Of a stretch of DNA of 64,000 nt, positions 17,779-26,080 are shown one piece after another. The notes below the pieces were generated by a model. That model was not told the DNA's origin. It saw only the letters and a list, made by a program, of their open reading frames with translations, and made no database searches. Made by a program: the position numbers and the translations under genes. The DNA is from Arthrobacter sp. Bi83. GTDB lineage: Bacteria > Actinomycetota > Actinomycetes > Actinomycetales > Micrococcaceae. The stretch is from NCBI RefSeq assembly GCF_918698095.1, contig NZ_CAKKLY010000015.1:24684-88683 (forward strand), written 5' to 3'. The first letter of the stretch is position 1. Every line of letters starts with the position of its first letter.

Positions 17779-18096
17779 GACTACCTTGCCCACGACGCCA
17801 GCCTGCTCTTTGCCGTGTACACCGGAATGTCCATCCGTGACGGGCTCCTCGTCGGAGACAACACCGTTTCCCAGTACGACGGCGATACCCACGACGGACT
17901 GACCCTCCCGCTGAAGGCGACCCAGTCGAGCCAGATCAACGCCGAATTCTTCTACCGCGGCAGCACCATCGCATCGACAAACCACATCACCCTGCCAAAC
18001 CGCCCAGCAGATCTTGATCCCGACATGACGGGGAAGCGACTGAAAAGTAGAGAAGATCTTTCACAGCCGGAACAGGTCATGTCGCCCACTCGCTGA
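17779..18096 (+). pseudogene. DUF4192 protein, internal fragment
   Basis: The frame reads DYLAHDASLLFAVYTG, IRDGLLVGDNTVSQYDGD, and then SSQINAEFFYRGSTIASTN, all recognisable pieces of the long DUF4192 proteins of Arthrobacter and relatives (about 350-400 residues, function unknown). The N-terminus has been replaced by the truncated IS110 gene and a large middle part is deleted. A short C-terminal piece, KRLKSRE then EQVMSPTR, is left before the stop. A second wreck of the same family lies at 47445, also just left of a copy of the palindrome module. Confidence 0.65.
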
Positions 18097-18176
18097 ACGA
18101 CGATGAAGAGGTAGCACGCACCAAAAACATCGAGGAATCAGACAGGGAGCCGCCGGCCACAGCATCGGCCACCAAC

Positions 18177-18200
18177 AAAAAGGGCCCCGGGAGGGGCCCT
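18177..18200 (-). terminator. Terminator hairpin of module copy 1
   Basis: AGGGCCCC (18181-18188) pairs with GGGGCCCT (18193-18200) around a 4-nt loop; the A-run on its left becomes a U-run for leftward transcription. This is a standard intrinsic terminator and marks the left edge of module copy 1. The equivalent hairpins in copies 2 and 3 have different sequences but the same position. Confidence 0.75.
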
Positions 18201-18390
18201 CATGTGAACAGTTTGTGCACACTCAGAGGCCCGTAAGCCCCTGAACAGGGAAAACACGTGCCCGAGGTGGGACTCGAACTGCATTCCAGCCCTTGCAAAC
18301 ACTGGGCTCCCCCAGAAACATGCGGAATCCGGCGCGATCCGACCCCTCTACGACCCAGTCCGACGGCAAAAGTGTGCACAATGTGCACAC
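18201..18390 (+). repeat. tRNA-end-like / palindrome module, copy 1
   Basis: About 190 bp conserved with 36983-37122 and 47786-47974. The best conserved part begins GTGCCCGAGGTGGGACTCG at 18256; on the minus strand this reads TTCGAGTCCCACCTCGGGCAC, like the T-loop, 3' T-stem and acceptor strand of a tRNA (CTCGGGC would fit a GCCCGAG 5' end, as in some tRNA-Leu). The 5' T-stem does not pair, so it is not a tRNA gene. The module ends in the palindrome GTGTGCACAATGTGCACAC (18372-18390). An attachment-site scar is the simplest reading. Confidence 0.7.
18372..18390. promoter_or_regulatory. 19-bp palindrome, copy 1
   Basis: GTGTGCACA-A-TGTGCACAC, a perfect dyad with one central base. Identical copies are at 36621-36639 and 37104-37122; a symmetrically altered copy is at 47956-47974. 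It could be an operator, a recombinase arm site or an RNA hairpin. Confidence 0.7.
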
Positions 18391-18417
18391 CCCCAAATTC
18401 GCCATTCTGCGCGCTCC

Positions 18418-18461
18418 AAAGAAGAGCCGCGTTCCCCAACGACGGAACGCGGCTCTTCTTT
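18418..18461. terminator. Bidirectional terminator hairpin
   Basis: AAAGAAGAGCCGCGTTCC (18418-18435) is perfectly complementary to GGAACGCGGCTCTTCTTT (18444-18461) around an 8-nt loop, giving an 18-bp stem with A/T-rich ends on both sides. It is the strongest terminator in the window and would insulate the palindrome module from the DNA to its right. Confidence 0.9.
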
Positions 18462-19128
18462 TCGCTCGCATCAGCAGGAACTAAGGACGGGTTCACCCCG
18501 TCCTAGATTGTCGGTGCCGCCGTCTGCACTGCACCGAGAGGTGCACCCCGCACTGATGAACTTCACTATGGCGACACCTCCTTCACCCATCTCATGGGTT
18601 GCTCGGCACACACGCACATGACCAGCCCAAAGAGTGGACGTAGCCATCCGGGCGCCGCACCAAACGATCGGACGCTCGCTGTGGCGGAAGCCCCGAGGTC
18701 ATCCTGCTGGTCCAGCGTAGCCGCCTACCGTCACGTCCCGGTTTGGCAGGTCTGAAGACAATCCGGCTGGTGCACGGTTCAGCGCCGTACGCACTCCGTT
18801 GGCGGCTGTCGTAATACTAGATGCATGGTCATCAAGATCAGACTCAGCGACCGACAGACCGCGGCTAGCGATGATCCGCTTGGACGTGATTGGTGAACCT
18901 CGCGGTGCTGGACACGAACCACACGCCCTACTGTGTGGGCAGCCCCACCGAGGACCTGAACAATGTGCTCACTAAAGAGTGGCCCAACGACATCCTCGCG
19001 GCACTTCCCTCTGGCCGGAATGGTCATCGCTGAAAAGGCTTCCCTCCCGTACGATGAACGCGTCTCGTCACTCTGGTCGTTGGGGGAACCATTAGGTATC
19101 CGAAATACCCGCAGCAGCATCTGCCACG
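18462..19128. other. Stretch without a clear gene
   Basis: A short frame from a GTG at 18893 reads about 46 residues (TNHTPYCVG, then LNNVLTKEWPNDILAAL) and could be a remnant, but it has no ribosome site and no known motif. Nothing else stands out on either strand. Confidence 0.35.
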
Positions 19129-19201
19129 CGTCTTCGACACTTCGTTCGACTACAAGACGGACACACCGAGGACCAAACCCGACGCTGACAGCGACAGCCA
19201 G

Positions 19202-19954
19202 TTGCTCAGGTGGGACCACGAGCTGCTGTGGACCAAGGAATTGCGTCCCGGTGTCCTTTTCGCCCCGAAGGTGACAAGCAGACAGCGCGAGTACCTCATC
19301 TTCACGGACGCCAATGAAAAGAGGCATTGCTACGGCAGCGACGCCATCACCAGCTCCTACACCGGAAGGTCAAGTCCAGCGCCTCTGGCCAACGCCATGG
19401 CCAGGCTGAGCGAGGACCAGAAATCTCGCTACCTGGACCCTCCGTACACCATCGGCAGTGCAATGATTTGGCCCGTCAGGACGGGCGAAACCACGATTAA
19501 CCAGGCCAGGGGATTCGGTCCCTCAGGTCGGCTGATCGGCGATCGCATGGACCTCACTCTTGAGTGCATCCGGCGTCACTACAGCACAGAGCCGGAGGAT
19601 CCCCCCGTCGGCGCTCTCAAAGACGCCTACGCGGACTTCCTTGCGGTCATCGACTCCTACAAGGACTTCTTCGCGCTCTTTGACGGGTTCAAGGAGTTCG
19701 TAGACTTCTTCCACTTTCAAGACCTAGTGACGCCCGACTACGAAGCCGTTCGGTTCTACCTGACCTTCGACAAGTTCGAGGTTTCCGGGACACCGGCCAC
19801 AAAAGATGAGTACGTGACGTACAGGGAGGCCACGCTCCAGTTCATCGCGGGACGGGGGCGTCGGATGGCCGAGTGGGTCACGGAGCACCACCCCGAAATT
19901 GAGGTTCGTAACCCTTGGTGGCAACCCGGTAAGCCAGAGACGGCGTCCACCTGA
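19202..19954 (+). CDS. DUF6994-like hypothetical protein, possibly N-terminally damaged
   Basis: At least 250 residues from a TTG at 19202. The protein has LLRWDHELLWTKELRPG, a SDAITSSYTG strand, an IGSAMIWPVR segment, INQARGFG, DRMDLTLECIRRHY, and FFALFDGFKEFVDFFHFQDLV. This order matches what I remember of the DUF6994 family of actinobacterial proteins of unknown function. The family's expected N-terminal segment is also present upstream in frame (FDYKTDTPRTKPDADSDSQ from about 19145), yet no ATG, GTG or TTG opens that frame, so the true start may have been lost. No signal peptide. Family recall is moderately sure. Confidence 0.6.
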   Translation: MLRWDHELLWTKELRPGVLFAPKVTSRQREYLIFTDANEKRHCYGSDAITSSYTGRSSPAPLANAMARLSEDQKSRYLDPPYTIGSAMIWPVRTGETTINQARGFGPSGRLIGDRMDLTLECIRRHYSTEPEDPPVGALKDAYADFLAVIDSYKDFFALFDGFKEFVDFFHFQDLVTPDYEAVRFYLTFDKFEVSGTPATKDEYVTYREATLQFIAGRGRRMAEWVTEHHPEIEVRNPWWQPGKPETAST

Positions 19955-20042
19955 TCTGATAAGTGTGCCCGCCCGCTTCGCCTAGGGCTAACCCCGTGGG
20001 CGCGAGTGGCGGCGCTTACAAGGCTTCACCGCCGCCAAGCCA

Positions 20043-20459
20043 TCACTGGCGCTTTTCGACCGGCCGGTACCTGTCCGCGAAGGCCGCGAGGGAGCTCTGG
20101 AGCACCGTCATGCTGCCCAGCATGTCCACGGGCCGGGAATGGGATTCTGCCGGTAGCGGGCGGACCATCCAGGCAGCGAACACGTTATGAAGGACCTTCA
20201 GGCTCATCGCGTGGTCAAAGAGTCGCAGCGCCGGTTCGTGAAAGTACCCGTCATTAAGCTGGAAGCCGGGACAGAAGGTTTCCTCGCCGATGAACACCCG
20301 GATTGCACGGCGCATGGCCTCCGGCTGACCGAGAGCTTGGAAGTGGGTCTCCAGATCTGTCGCCGTCGGCAGGGTAAATTCTCCGCGGATGCTGTCCCAG
20401 ATATGCTCCGGGACAGCCGGCCAGAAGCGCTCAGCCTTCACATTCAGTGCAGTAGGCAT
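20043..20459 (-). CDS. Hypothetical protein (138 aa)
   Basis: Starts MPTALNVKAERFWPAV at the ATG at 20457-20459, overlapping the end of the DUF4193 gene by 29 bp on the same strand, so the two are probably co-transcribed and translationally linked. The protein is mostly helical with several aromatic residues (GFQLNDGYFHEPALRLFDHA) and no cysteine after the start region, no membrane segment and no motif I recognise. The longer open frame upstream is the shadow of the DUF4193 gene. Confidence 0.65.
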   Translation of the reverse strand: MPTALNVKAERFWPAVPEHIWDSIRGEFTLPTATDLETHFQALGQPEAMRRAIRVFIGEETFCPGFQLNDGYFHEPALRLFDHAMSLKVLHNVFAAWMVRPLPAESHSRPVDMLGSMTVLQSSLAAFADRYRPVEKRQ

Positions 20460-20730
20460 GGCCGTCCTTCTCGCGCGCTTTCTGCGACCGGTGGCGGACC
20501 AGGAAGCAGGAGTAGCAGGTGAACTCGTCGTCAGCCTGCGGGACAACCTGCACGACGAGCTCTTCGGCAATGAACTCGCCACCAGGGATCAGACCGTCCA
20601 GAGTGTCAGCCTCGTCGAGCTCCTGGACCACGGACCGGGCGTCCGGAGAATTGGCGGACTTCAGGGCCTCCAAGGAGTTTTCCTGGGATTCCTTGACGTC
20701 GGTGCGCTGTTCATCGTAGTCAGTTGCCAC
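20431..20730 (-). CDS. DUF4193 zinc-ribbon-like protein
   Basis: A 99-residue acidic protein from a GTG start giving VATDYDEQRTD, the typical DUF4193 beginning. The middle is Asp/Glu-rich and probably disordered; the C-terminus is the family hallmark DEFTCYSCFLV, HRSQKARE and YCTEC, i.e. two CxxC pairs that should bind zinc. DUF4193 proteins are widespread small actinobacterial proteins, often encoded once per chromosome near housekeeping genes; function unknown. Here the gene stands in an accessory region. The ribosome site is weak (AAAAGAG). Confidence 0.88.
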   Translation of the reverse strand: MATDYDEQRTDVKESQENSLEALKSANSPDARSVVQELDEADTLDGLIPGGEFIAEELVVQVVPQADDEFTCYSCFLVRHRSQKAREKDGHAYCTECEG

Positions 20731-20954
20731 GGAGGTGCATCTCTTTTCTGTTGATGGGTTTGTCGGCGACAGCAACGTACCGGACGCAGCAGGAATTCCC
20801 GAAATGATCAATGCTGTCGCCTCAGTCGAGCAGCCGAAGAACTAGGCCGGGTCCTCTGCCTTAGGGGGGTCAGTTAACCCATTGGCAGGGGTGGCAATCG
20901 GTCTTATTTCTGACCCTACGACGAAATGTCAGGCCTTCGGCTCATACTTTGCCC

Positions 20955-21965
20955 ATGATCGAGATACGTCGGCTCTTTCCCCGGAAGTGGGAACCGTCAG
21001 ATCCCCTCGTCGCCTACAACAACGCGGACGGGCAGGTTGTCATCGCTGCGGCCATGGGCAGGGGAAACAACTCCTACTACGACCGCTACGGTTACCAGGG
21101 CTCCAAGGAGATCGTCTGCATCGACTGCAAGGAAGCGGGCCGTGAAGTCCCGGTCCAGCTCGTAGAAGCCAAAACGCGATGCAAGCACTTCCGCCATCAG
21201 GCCGGGGAGGCCCCCGACGGCCTGCGCCGCCACGGCGAGACCGCTGAACACCTGCACGGCAAGCGCTTCATCATGGACTGGGCCAGAGACCAGCACCACA
21301 TCCTTCCTTGGTCCGTCGAAGATGAGGTCTGGATCCCTGGCGTCCGGCTGCGCAGCGACGTCAGGGCGACGGCAACCTCCGGGCGGCATTTGGCATTCGA
21401 GGTCCAGCGCAAGCCAATGGACAGCAAAGAGTGGGACCGGCGCCACGGCGGCTATCAGACGGCAGGCATCCGTGACGTGTGGCTGTGGTCTCCGGACGTT
21501 CCTGATCTGGTTCTCGATCTGCCGCTGACCAGCGTCGTCCTGGATATGGAGTACGAATCCCTCGGTGTCCTCGTGGCTATGTACTCGGGCAGTTACCGCC
21601 ACCCCACGGCTGAGCGGTACCTCATGACTCCCACCCACTACGCCTCCGCTCCGCTGTCGGAGTGGATGCTGTCGGACGAAGGATCCCTGGTGCCTCCACC
21701 AGGGCTTGCTGAATTCATTGGGCACAAGCCGGAACCGGCCCGGCTGGCACAACTCACGGCCCATCGGGAAGCGCTGGCCCGGCGGACGTCCAGACAGCAG
21801 GCGACGCCGGTGGAACGGCGGACGGAGGAACTCAGGCAGTACCGGAGCCGCACCAGTTACAGCCAGGTACTGGGAGCCAGCGCAAGTGCTGCGCGTCTCG
21901 ACCCGGAACGGGAGGCGCAACGTGAGGCAGAGGCCATCGAACGTATCATGGGCCGCAAACGCTAG
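20955..21965 (+). CDS. CoiA-like competence/nuclease-family protein
   Basis: A 336-residue protein. Residues about 25-60 hold a CIDC zinc-knuckle pair; then comes CKHFRHQAGE, a HLHGKRFIMDWA helix, and the nuclease core with RLRSDVRATATSG and HLAFEVQRKPMDSKEWDRR, matching the CoiA domain's restriction-endonuclease-like D-x(n)-E-x-Q/K pattern. GIRDVWLW follows as in the family. The C-terminal ~80 residues are charged and helical. CoiA is a competence factor in firmicutes; in actinobacteria related proteins are of unknown role, often in accessory DNA. I use the ATG at 20955; a TTG two codons earlier is also possible. Confidence 0.8.
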   Translation: MIEIRRLFPRKWEPSDPLVAYNNADGQVVIAAAMGRGNNSYYDRYGYQGSKEIVCIDCKEAGREVPVQLVEAKTRCKHFRHQAGEAPDGLRRHGETAEHLHGKRFIMDWARDQHHILPWSVEDEVWIPGVRLRSDVRATATSGRHLAFEVQRKPMDSKEWDRRHGGYQTAGIRDVWLWSPDVPDLVLDLPLTSVVLDMEYESLGVLVAMYSGSYRHPTAERYLMTPTHYASAPLSEWMLSDEGSLVPPPGLAEFIGHKPEPARLAQLTAHREALARRTSRQQATPVERRTEELRQYRSRTSYSQVLGASASAARLDPEREAQREAEAIERIMGRKR

Positions 21966-22177
21966 ACCGATTGGCTCCCCGGCACCCAGATTCGACCCAT
22001 CACTAAGTCTCTTCGGCTGCAACAGCCAGCACACGATCTGGTCCCAGTTCAAGGGTCAACCTCGGCTGGCGGCCAATCTGAACGTCTCAGTTTCGACCTG
22101 CACCGCCGTGCGCTTGTACTGGTATCCCCAGTCGTTCTGCTGTTCATCCCCTCATCCGAGGCTGCTGCCGAGAAGCC

Positions 22178-22534
22178 TTATGCGCGGGCAGACCGCAGCC
22201 GCCGCAGGATCGCGGAGCCCGCTACGGTCATCAGCGCGAAGACAACACCGGCCACGGCCCCGATCCACGACCCAAACATGAAGCCGATTCCCCGAAGGTC
22301 CAGTCCCCGCCCCTCTGACAAACCAGGGACGTAGGGAGGCGGGAATAGCTTCGCAATCAGGACGCCGGCAAACGCCGCGTAAATGAAGCAGCCAAGGATG
22401 CCGAGGATCAGGTACCGGGGCACCCACGCTGTGGACAACCTGTTGTGGGCGATGATTCCCGCAGTCGCCAGGAAAACGCCCGGGGCAAGCGACAGCACCC
22501 AGAACGCGACAAGCTCGAAGTCGTTGTAATCCAC
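22178..22534 (-). CDS. Small membrane protein, three predicted helices
   Basis: A 118-residue protein starting MDYNDFELVAFWVLSLAPG. Hydrophobic stretches lie at about residues 8-28, 41-62 and 85-107; the loop between the second and third is Pro/Gly-rich. The C-terminus is basic (RRLRSARA), predicting it faces the cytoplasm. I recognise no family. It stands alone between the CoiA-like and HEPN-motif genes. Confidence 0.65.
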   Translation of the reverse strand: MDYNDFELVAFWVLSLAPGVFLATAGIIAHNRLSTAWVPRYLILGILGCFIYAAFAGVLIAKLFPPPYVPGLSEGRGLDLRGIGFMFGSWIGAVAGVVFALMTVAGSAILRRLRSARA

Positions 22535-22659
22535 AGTCCCTTTATCCCCCTCGTTCAGGAACCGACCAGCCTAGCGGCCGCAACCGGACGGCGAATCCCC
22601 TGAGCGCCGATGTTATGACCCCGTAGCCAGCGAAGCACATCGAGGGTAGAAAGGGTGCC

Positions 22660-23652
22660 TCAGTCTGTACCGGCCGATGCGTCTTTGACGCGTACGGAGG
22701 ATTCCAGGAAGTTACCGGCGACCTCCAGTAAAATCAGCGTCTCAGAGTAATCGGGCGACTGAGCCCGGTGGACAGCGTCATTACGGGCCTTATTCAGACG
22801 CTTCAGATCCTCGAAAGGCACCTCGAACTCAAACCCGGAGACTTTCGCGATGTCGATGGAAATGCCCAGCGTTGGCCCACCCTCCAGGCGCTCACGCTGT
22901 CTCTCCGGAAGATCCTCAACCCTCTCGTCCAGAACCCGGACGAGTGCGATCTCTAGCGCCGCAGCGGCGTCAATGACTGTGCGCCGGTAAAAAGCCCGTG
23001 CAAATGCCGCATGCGCGTCGCGAATAAGAAGACGCTCCAGGGGCGGCTCCATACCGTCACGGACAGCTTGGAGAATCCCTCGCCATGCAGCCGCGCTGAC
23101 CGGCTGTATGTGACGCGTGGTGAGTCGAACACCGAGATCGCCTTCGCGTGGTGGGGCCATGAATGTCAGCCCGGCCCCGACCGTTTCCGAGTCGTAGACC
23201 CGATGACCGGGGTCGAGATCCTGTCCCGTAAGAATCTCGACCCAGGAGCGTACCTGGTCGAACCAGAACTTGATGAACTCTCCGAGCTGCTGGTCCGGAC
23301 CCCGCCAGGCTCGGGCTGTATCGGTCGGAGCCTCGACCGCGGTGATGACTATGCGGCGCAAAGCGGTCGCCGGCTGAAGCTCTTTAGGGATCCACGCTGC
23401 GTACTTTGTCGTCCACGCGATCAACTCCCCATCAAAGGACTCAGGTACCTCAACGCCGTCGATCACCGGAGGAGCGCCGACAGGAGCGTGGTCCTGCGGC
23501 ATCACCACGTCAAACTGAACTCTGCCGTATCCGGACGGGTAGGTCCCGCCCAGAGCTGCGCAGCTCACCCAAATGGGAACGGGCAGCTCGTAGATTGCCG
23601 TCACGGCCTCGGAAGCGTGTGGAGTCGTTTCTGCCACATTCATCTCGTTCAC
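22660..23652 (-). CDS. Hypothetical protein with C-terminal HEPN-like motif
   Basis: A 330-residue protein. The first ~190 residues are beta-rich and unrecognised. The last ~120 are helical and carry R290-NDAV-H295, the R-x4-H motif of HEPN ribonucleases, preceded by a helix VIDAAAALEIALVRVLDERV and followed by TLILLEVAGNFLES, the expected four-helix layout. HEPN proteins cut RNA in toxin-antitoxin and abortive-infection systems. The gene may start at GTG 23650-23652 or the ATG 9 bp inside it. Its place in a run of defence-like genes supports the reading, but a HEPN fold inferred from one motif needs structural confirmation. Confidence 0.7.
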   Translation of the reverse strand: MNEMNVAETTPHASEAVTAIYELPVPIWVSCAALGGTYPSGYGRVQFDVVMPQDHAPVGAPPVIDGVEVPESFDGELIAWTTKYAAWIPKELQPATALRRIVITAVEAPTDTARAWRGPDQQLGEFIKFWFDQVRSWVEILTGQDLDPGHRVYDSETVGAGLTFMAPPREGDLGVRLTTRHIQPVSAAAWRGILQAVRDGMEPPLERLLIRDAHAAFARAFYRRTVIDAAAALEIALVRVLDERVEDLPERQRERLEGGPTLGISIDIAKVSGFEFEVPFEDLKRLNKARNDAVHRAQSPDYSETLILLEVAGNFLESSVRVKDASAGTD

Positions 23653-23748
23653 GACTCCAAACTACTTGGTCCCGCCCTCGTGCCAGTGCCCGGAGTCGTC
23701 GTCGCCGGCTGACCCCGCCGGTGCAGATGCGACACCTAAGCTGGGGGC

Positions 23749-23952
23749 ATGAATAAGACCAGACGAGACACGCTCATTTGGTCGCTGGGGGCAGTAGTTT
23801 TTTCTCTTAGCGGCGTCAGTTCAGCACTCACCGCAGACGGCAGGTGGTACCTCATCCTCCGGGCGATCCTTCTCCTCGGTGCCGGCGTCGCCTTTACTTC
23901 GCGGGCAATCCTGACGGCTCGGACGGTGAACGACTCAAACACCACTGGATAG
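23749..23952 (+). CDS. Small membrane protein, two helices
   Basis: A 67-residue protein starting MNKTRRDTLIWSLGAVVFSL, with hydrophobic stretches at about 9-28 and 35-56 and a positively charged N-terminus. A G-rich stretch immediately precedes the ATG. Family unknown. It is divergent from the HEPN-motif gene. Confidence 0.5.
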   Translation: MNKTRRDTLIWSLGAVVFSLSGVSSALTADGRWYLILRAILLLGAGVAFTSRAILTARTVNDSNTTG

Positions 23953-24121
23953 ACACCTTTGCTGTGCGCAGCAGAATGGCCGGCACCCTGATGGGTACCG
24001 GCCATTGCTGTGTCCCTCTCCCCCGGCCGGCGATCTAAGCCAGCCCTGGGCGACGTCGTAGCCGGCGGACTTGAGCAGATTGTTCCGTGCCCGGTCGTAC
24101 CTGCGCGTTGGCCGCAGGATC

Positions 24122-24931
24122 CTAGACCCTCTTGACCCAGCCAGGTTCCTCTGTCGCACCCTGATACAAGGTGCGCAGTGTCTCAAGATTTTCGACGCCG
24201 GCAGTCAGGAATCCACCCAGAACGCTGATACGCGAAGTGAGACGGAACTTCTTGCCATTTTCAACGTCGCTGGCAAACTTCCGCTCCAGAATCACGGGCA
24301 TCACAGCGCTGTTCGCGTGGGCAAGGCCGCTGCACGATTTCCACACCTGGAGGCCGGTGAAACTGACCCTCCCAGACACTGCTTTGTCCGCAGCAGAAAC
24401 TACGTCAGTTGTTGTTGGCCGCGGCGTGAGATCCCTGTCCCGGTAGGCGGGAATGGCTTGCTGAAGCTCCAGCAGCCGCCTACGCACGTTGCCGCCTGTT
24501 CCCTGCTCAGGCCCAAAGACCTTGCCGAGGTTGGCGAGGTCTTCATTGTTTTCGTACGAGATCCGAAGCGAGAGGAAAGCTTGCTTGTCGACCCTGCCAG
24601 CACCTAGCAGCCAGAGCCCATACGATGATGCTTCCACAGCTGACCGGATCATCGAATAGAGGGCCGTCATGGGAACGTCATTGGCTTTCTCGATGTACGT
24701 GACGGCCGCCCGGAGGTTGTCGAGGGCAACCATGTGAAAGATGGAGAGCTGATTGGACATCGGCTGGTATGGAGTGAGCGCATCGACGGCGGCAAGCCGA
24801 CTGCCCTTCTCAGGATCGCGCAGGGTTGGCCCGCTCAGTATCGCTTCCACACGGTGTCCAGCCTGCTGAATGAGCCACAATCCGGCCTGTTCGTCCTTTT
24901 CAGATTCAGTAGTATCCAGCGAGTAGACCAT
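24122..24931 (-). CDS. Hypothetical helical protein (269 aa)
   Basis: Starts MVYSLDTTESEKDEQAG. The protein is largely helical: IFHMVALDNLRAAVTYIEKA, MTALYSMIRSAVEASSYGLW, and a SGLAHANSAV segment near residue 200. Arg-Ser-Ala-Val-Glu followed by a late His-rich turn is the arrangement seen in some HEPN-like or DUF5677-type proteins, but I cannot place a catalytic pair, so I leave function open. No signal peptide or membrane helix. Its neighbours are the defence-like genes on both sides. Confidence 0.6.
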   Translation of the reverse strand: MVYSLDTTESEKDEQAGLWLIQQAGHRVEAILSGPTLRDPEKGSRLAAVDALTPYQPMSNQLSIFHMVALDNLRAAVTYIEKANDVPMTALYSMIRSAVEASSYGLWLLGAGRVDKQAFLSLRISYENNEDLANLGKVFGPEQGTGGNVRRRLLELQQAIPAYRDRDLTPRPTTTDVVSAADKAVSGRVSFTGLQVWKSCSGLAHANSAVMPVILERKFASDVENGKKFRLTSRISVLGGFLTAGVENLETLRTLYQGATEEPGWVKRV

Positions 24932-25201
24932 GCCCAGAACCCTACAACCGATGCAAGCACCGGATGTCAGGAAAACACATCAGGAGAGGGAGAGTGTCCC
25001 GCCATGTCGCCGTTCTAACGAGACAGGACTCGTCCACGGCCAGCTCGTTGCCGTCGGCGATGCGGGAGTCGTCCATCGAGTGCCCCGGATGCCCTCTGAG
25101 CAGGTCTTGTCGCGATGTATTTGGCTGCCACCCCAAGCAAGATTCCGATTGGTAGAGTCAACCACGCGGCACCTTTGCTGTTGACGTTCAGGGGGAAAAT
25201 C

Positions 25202-26080
25202 ATGGGGATTGTCAGTTGGCTGCGGCAGGCAATCGGCGGTAGCTCAGCCTCAGTGGCTGAGCAGAAGGATCCGGTCGAGCAAAAACCAGACCAGCCACCC
25301 TTCACAGTTCGCATCTCCATGCACCTCAACGCCTGCCTGGAAGTCGCCGGCACCACCACTTTCGCCAAGGATGCAGTCGTTGCCCTGGCTGATCGCAAGC
25401 AACTGGCTGAACGCGGCTATTTCGAAGGCCCGGCGCTCCTTCAGCGCGAGCCAGAGAACCCCGTCGATCCTCAGGCTGTGGCTTTGTTTGTGGATGGCGA
25501 GAAGGTCGGCTGCCTCCCGTCCTATGCTGGCAAGGATCTCCCCCTGCCAGCCGGTGCCAGTGAACCGGTGCGCTACCAGCTGCACGTCCTGCGGGATCAA
25601 AAACTACTGGCCAAGGCGTACGTCTGGCTGGGCGAGGGTGAGCCGGCATGGCAGTTCACAGCACAAAACCCGCCGGCGCTCACATCCAGGGAACGGATCA
25701 ACAGCTCCCACACGGAGAACTCCTCGATGGTCAGGGAAGCACTGCAGGGCGCTGGCGAACGGGCTCAGCAGTTCAAGCGCGGCATGGTCGACGGGTTCCA
25801 CTACCTTGAGCTCGTGGAACCGATCAAGCAGCTGAAACGCGAAGGCCGGCATGAAGAAGCCCTGGTCCTCTGCTACAAGGCCATCGAAGGAGCCGAAGGC
25901 GACGCTGGGCGTGACGCACCGGCTCCGGCGTACACCGAGCAGGCCGCCATCATCCACCGCAAGCTAGGCCAGAAGGAAGAGGAGATCGCGGTGCTGAAAC
26001 GGTGGCTGGCCCGCTGCCCGAAAGCCCACCGCGCCGGCAGCAGCATCGCCGAACGCCTCGGTAAACTCGAGGCGAAGTGA
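25202..26080 (+). CDS. HIRAN-domain-like protein
   Basis: A 292-residue protein from the ATG at 25202, with AGGGGGAAA just upstream. Residues about 40-140 resemble a HIRAN domain: LEVAGTTTFAKDAV, a LLQREPENPVDPQAVALF strand-turn with the conserved N-P-x-D, and VDGEKVGCLPSYAG. HIRAN domains bind 3' ends of single-stranded DNA at forks or breaks. Residues 150-210 are a linker; 215-292 form a TPR-like helical pair (REGRHEEALVLCYKAI, EIAVLKRWLARC). Its stop overlaps the start of the GIY-YIG gene (TGATG), so the two are translationally coupled. A decayed relative lies at 34640. Confidence 0.78.
   Translation: MGIVSWLRQAIGGSSASVAEQKDPVEQKPDQPPFTVRISMHLNACLEVAGTTTFAKDAVVALADRKQLAERGYFEGPALLQREPENPVDPQAVALFVDGEKVGCLPSYAGKDLPLPAGASEPVRYQLHVLRDQKLLAKAYVWLGEGEPAWQFTAQNPPALTSRERINSSHTENSSMVREALQGAGERAQQFKRGMVDGFHYLELVEPIKQLKREGRHEEALVLCYKAIEGAEGDAGRDAPAPAYTEQAAIIHRKLGQKEEEIAVLKRWLARCPKAHRAGSSIAERLGKLEAK

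Noticed and set aside
18256..18330. A tRNA gene on the minus strand
   Set aside because: The T-loop and acceptor 3' strand fit, but the 5' T-stem does not pair and no anticodon arm, D-arm or 5' acceptor strand is present in any of the three copies.
18200..18510. Open frames on both strands through the tRNA-like core (also near 36990 and 47800), with similar translations in each copy
   Set aside because: Similarity follows from conservation of the DNA module; frames differ in length, have no ribosome sites and cross the palindrome and terminator.
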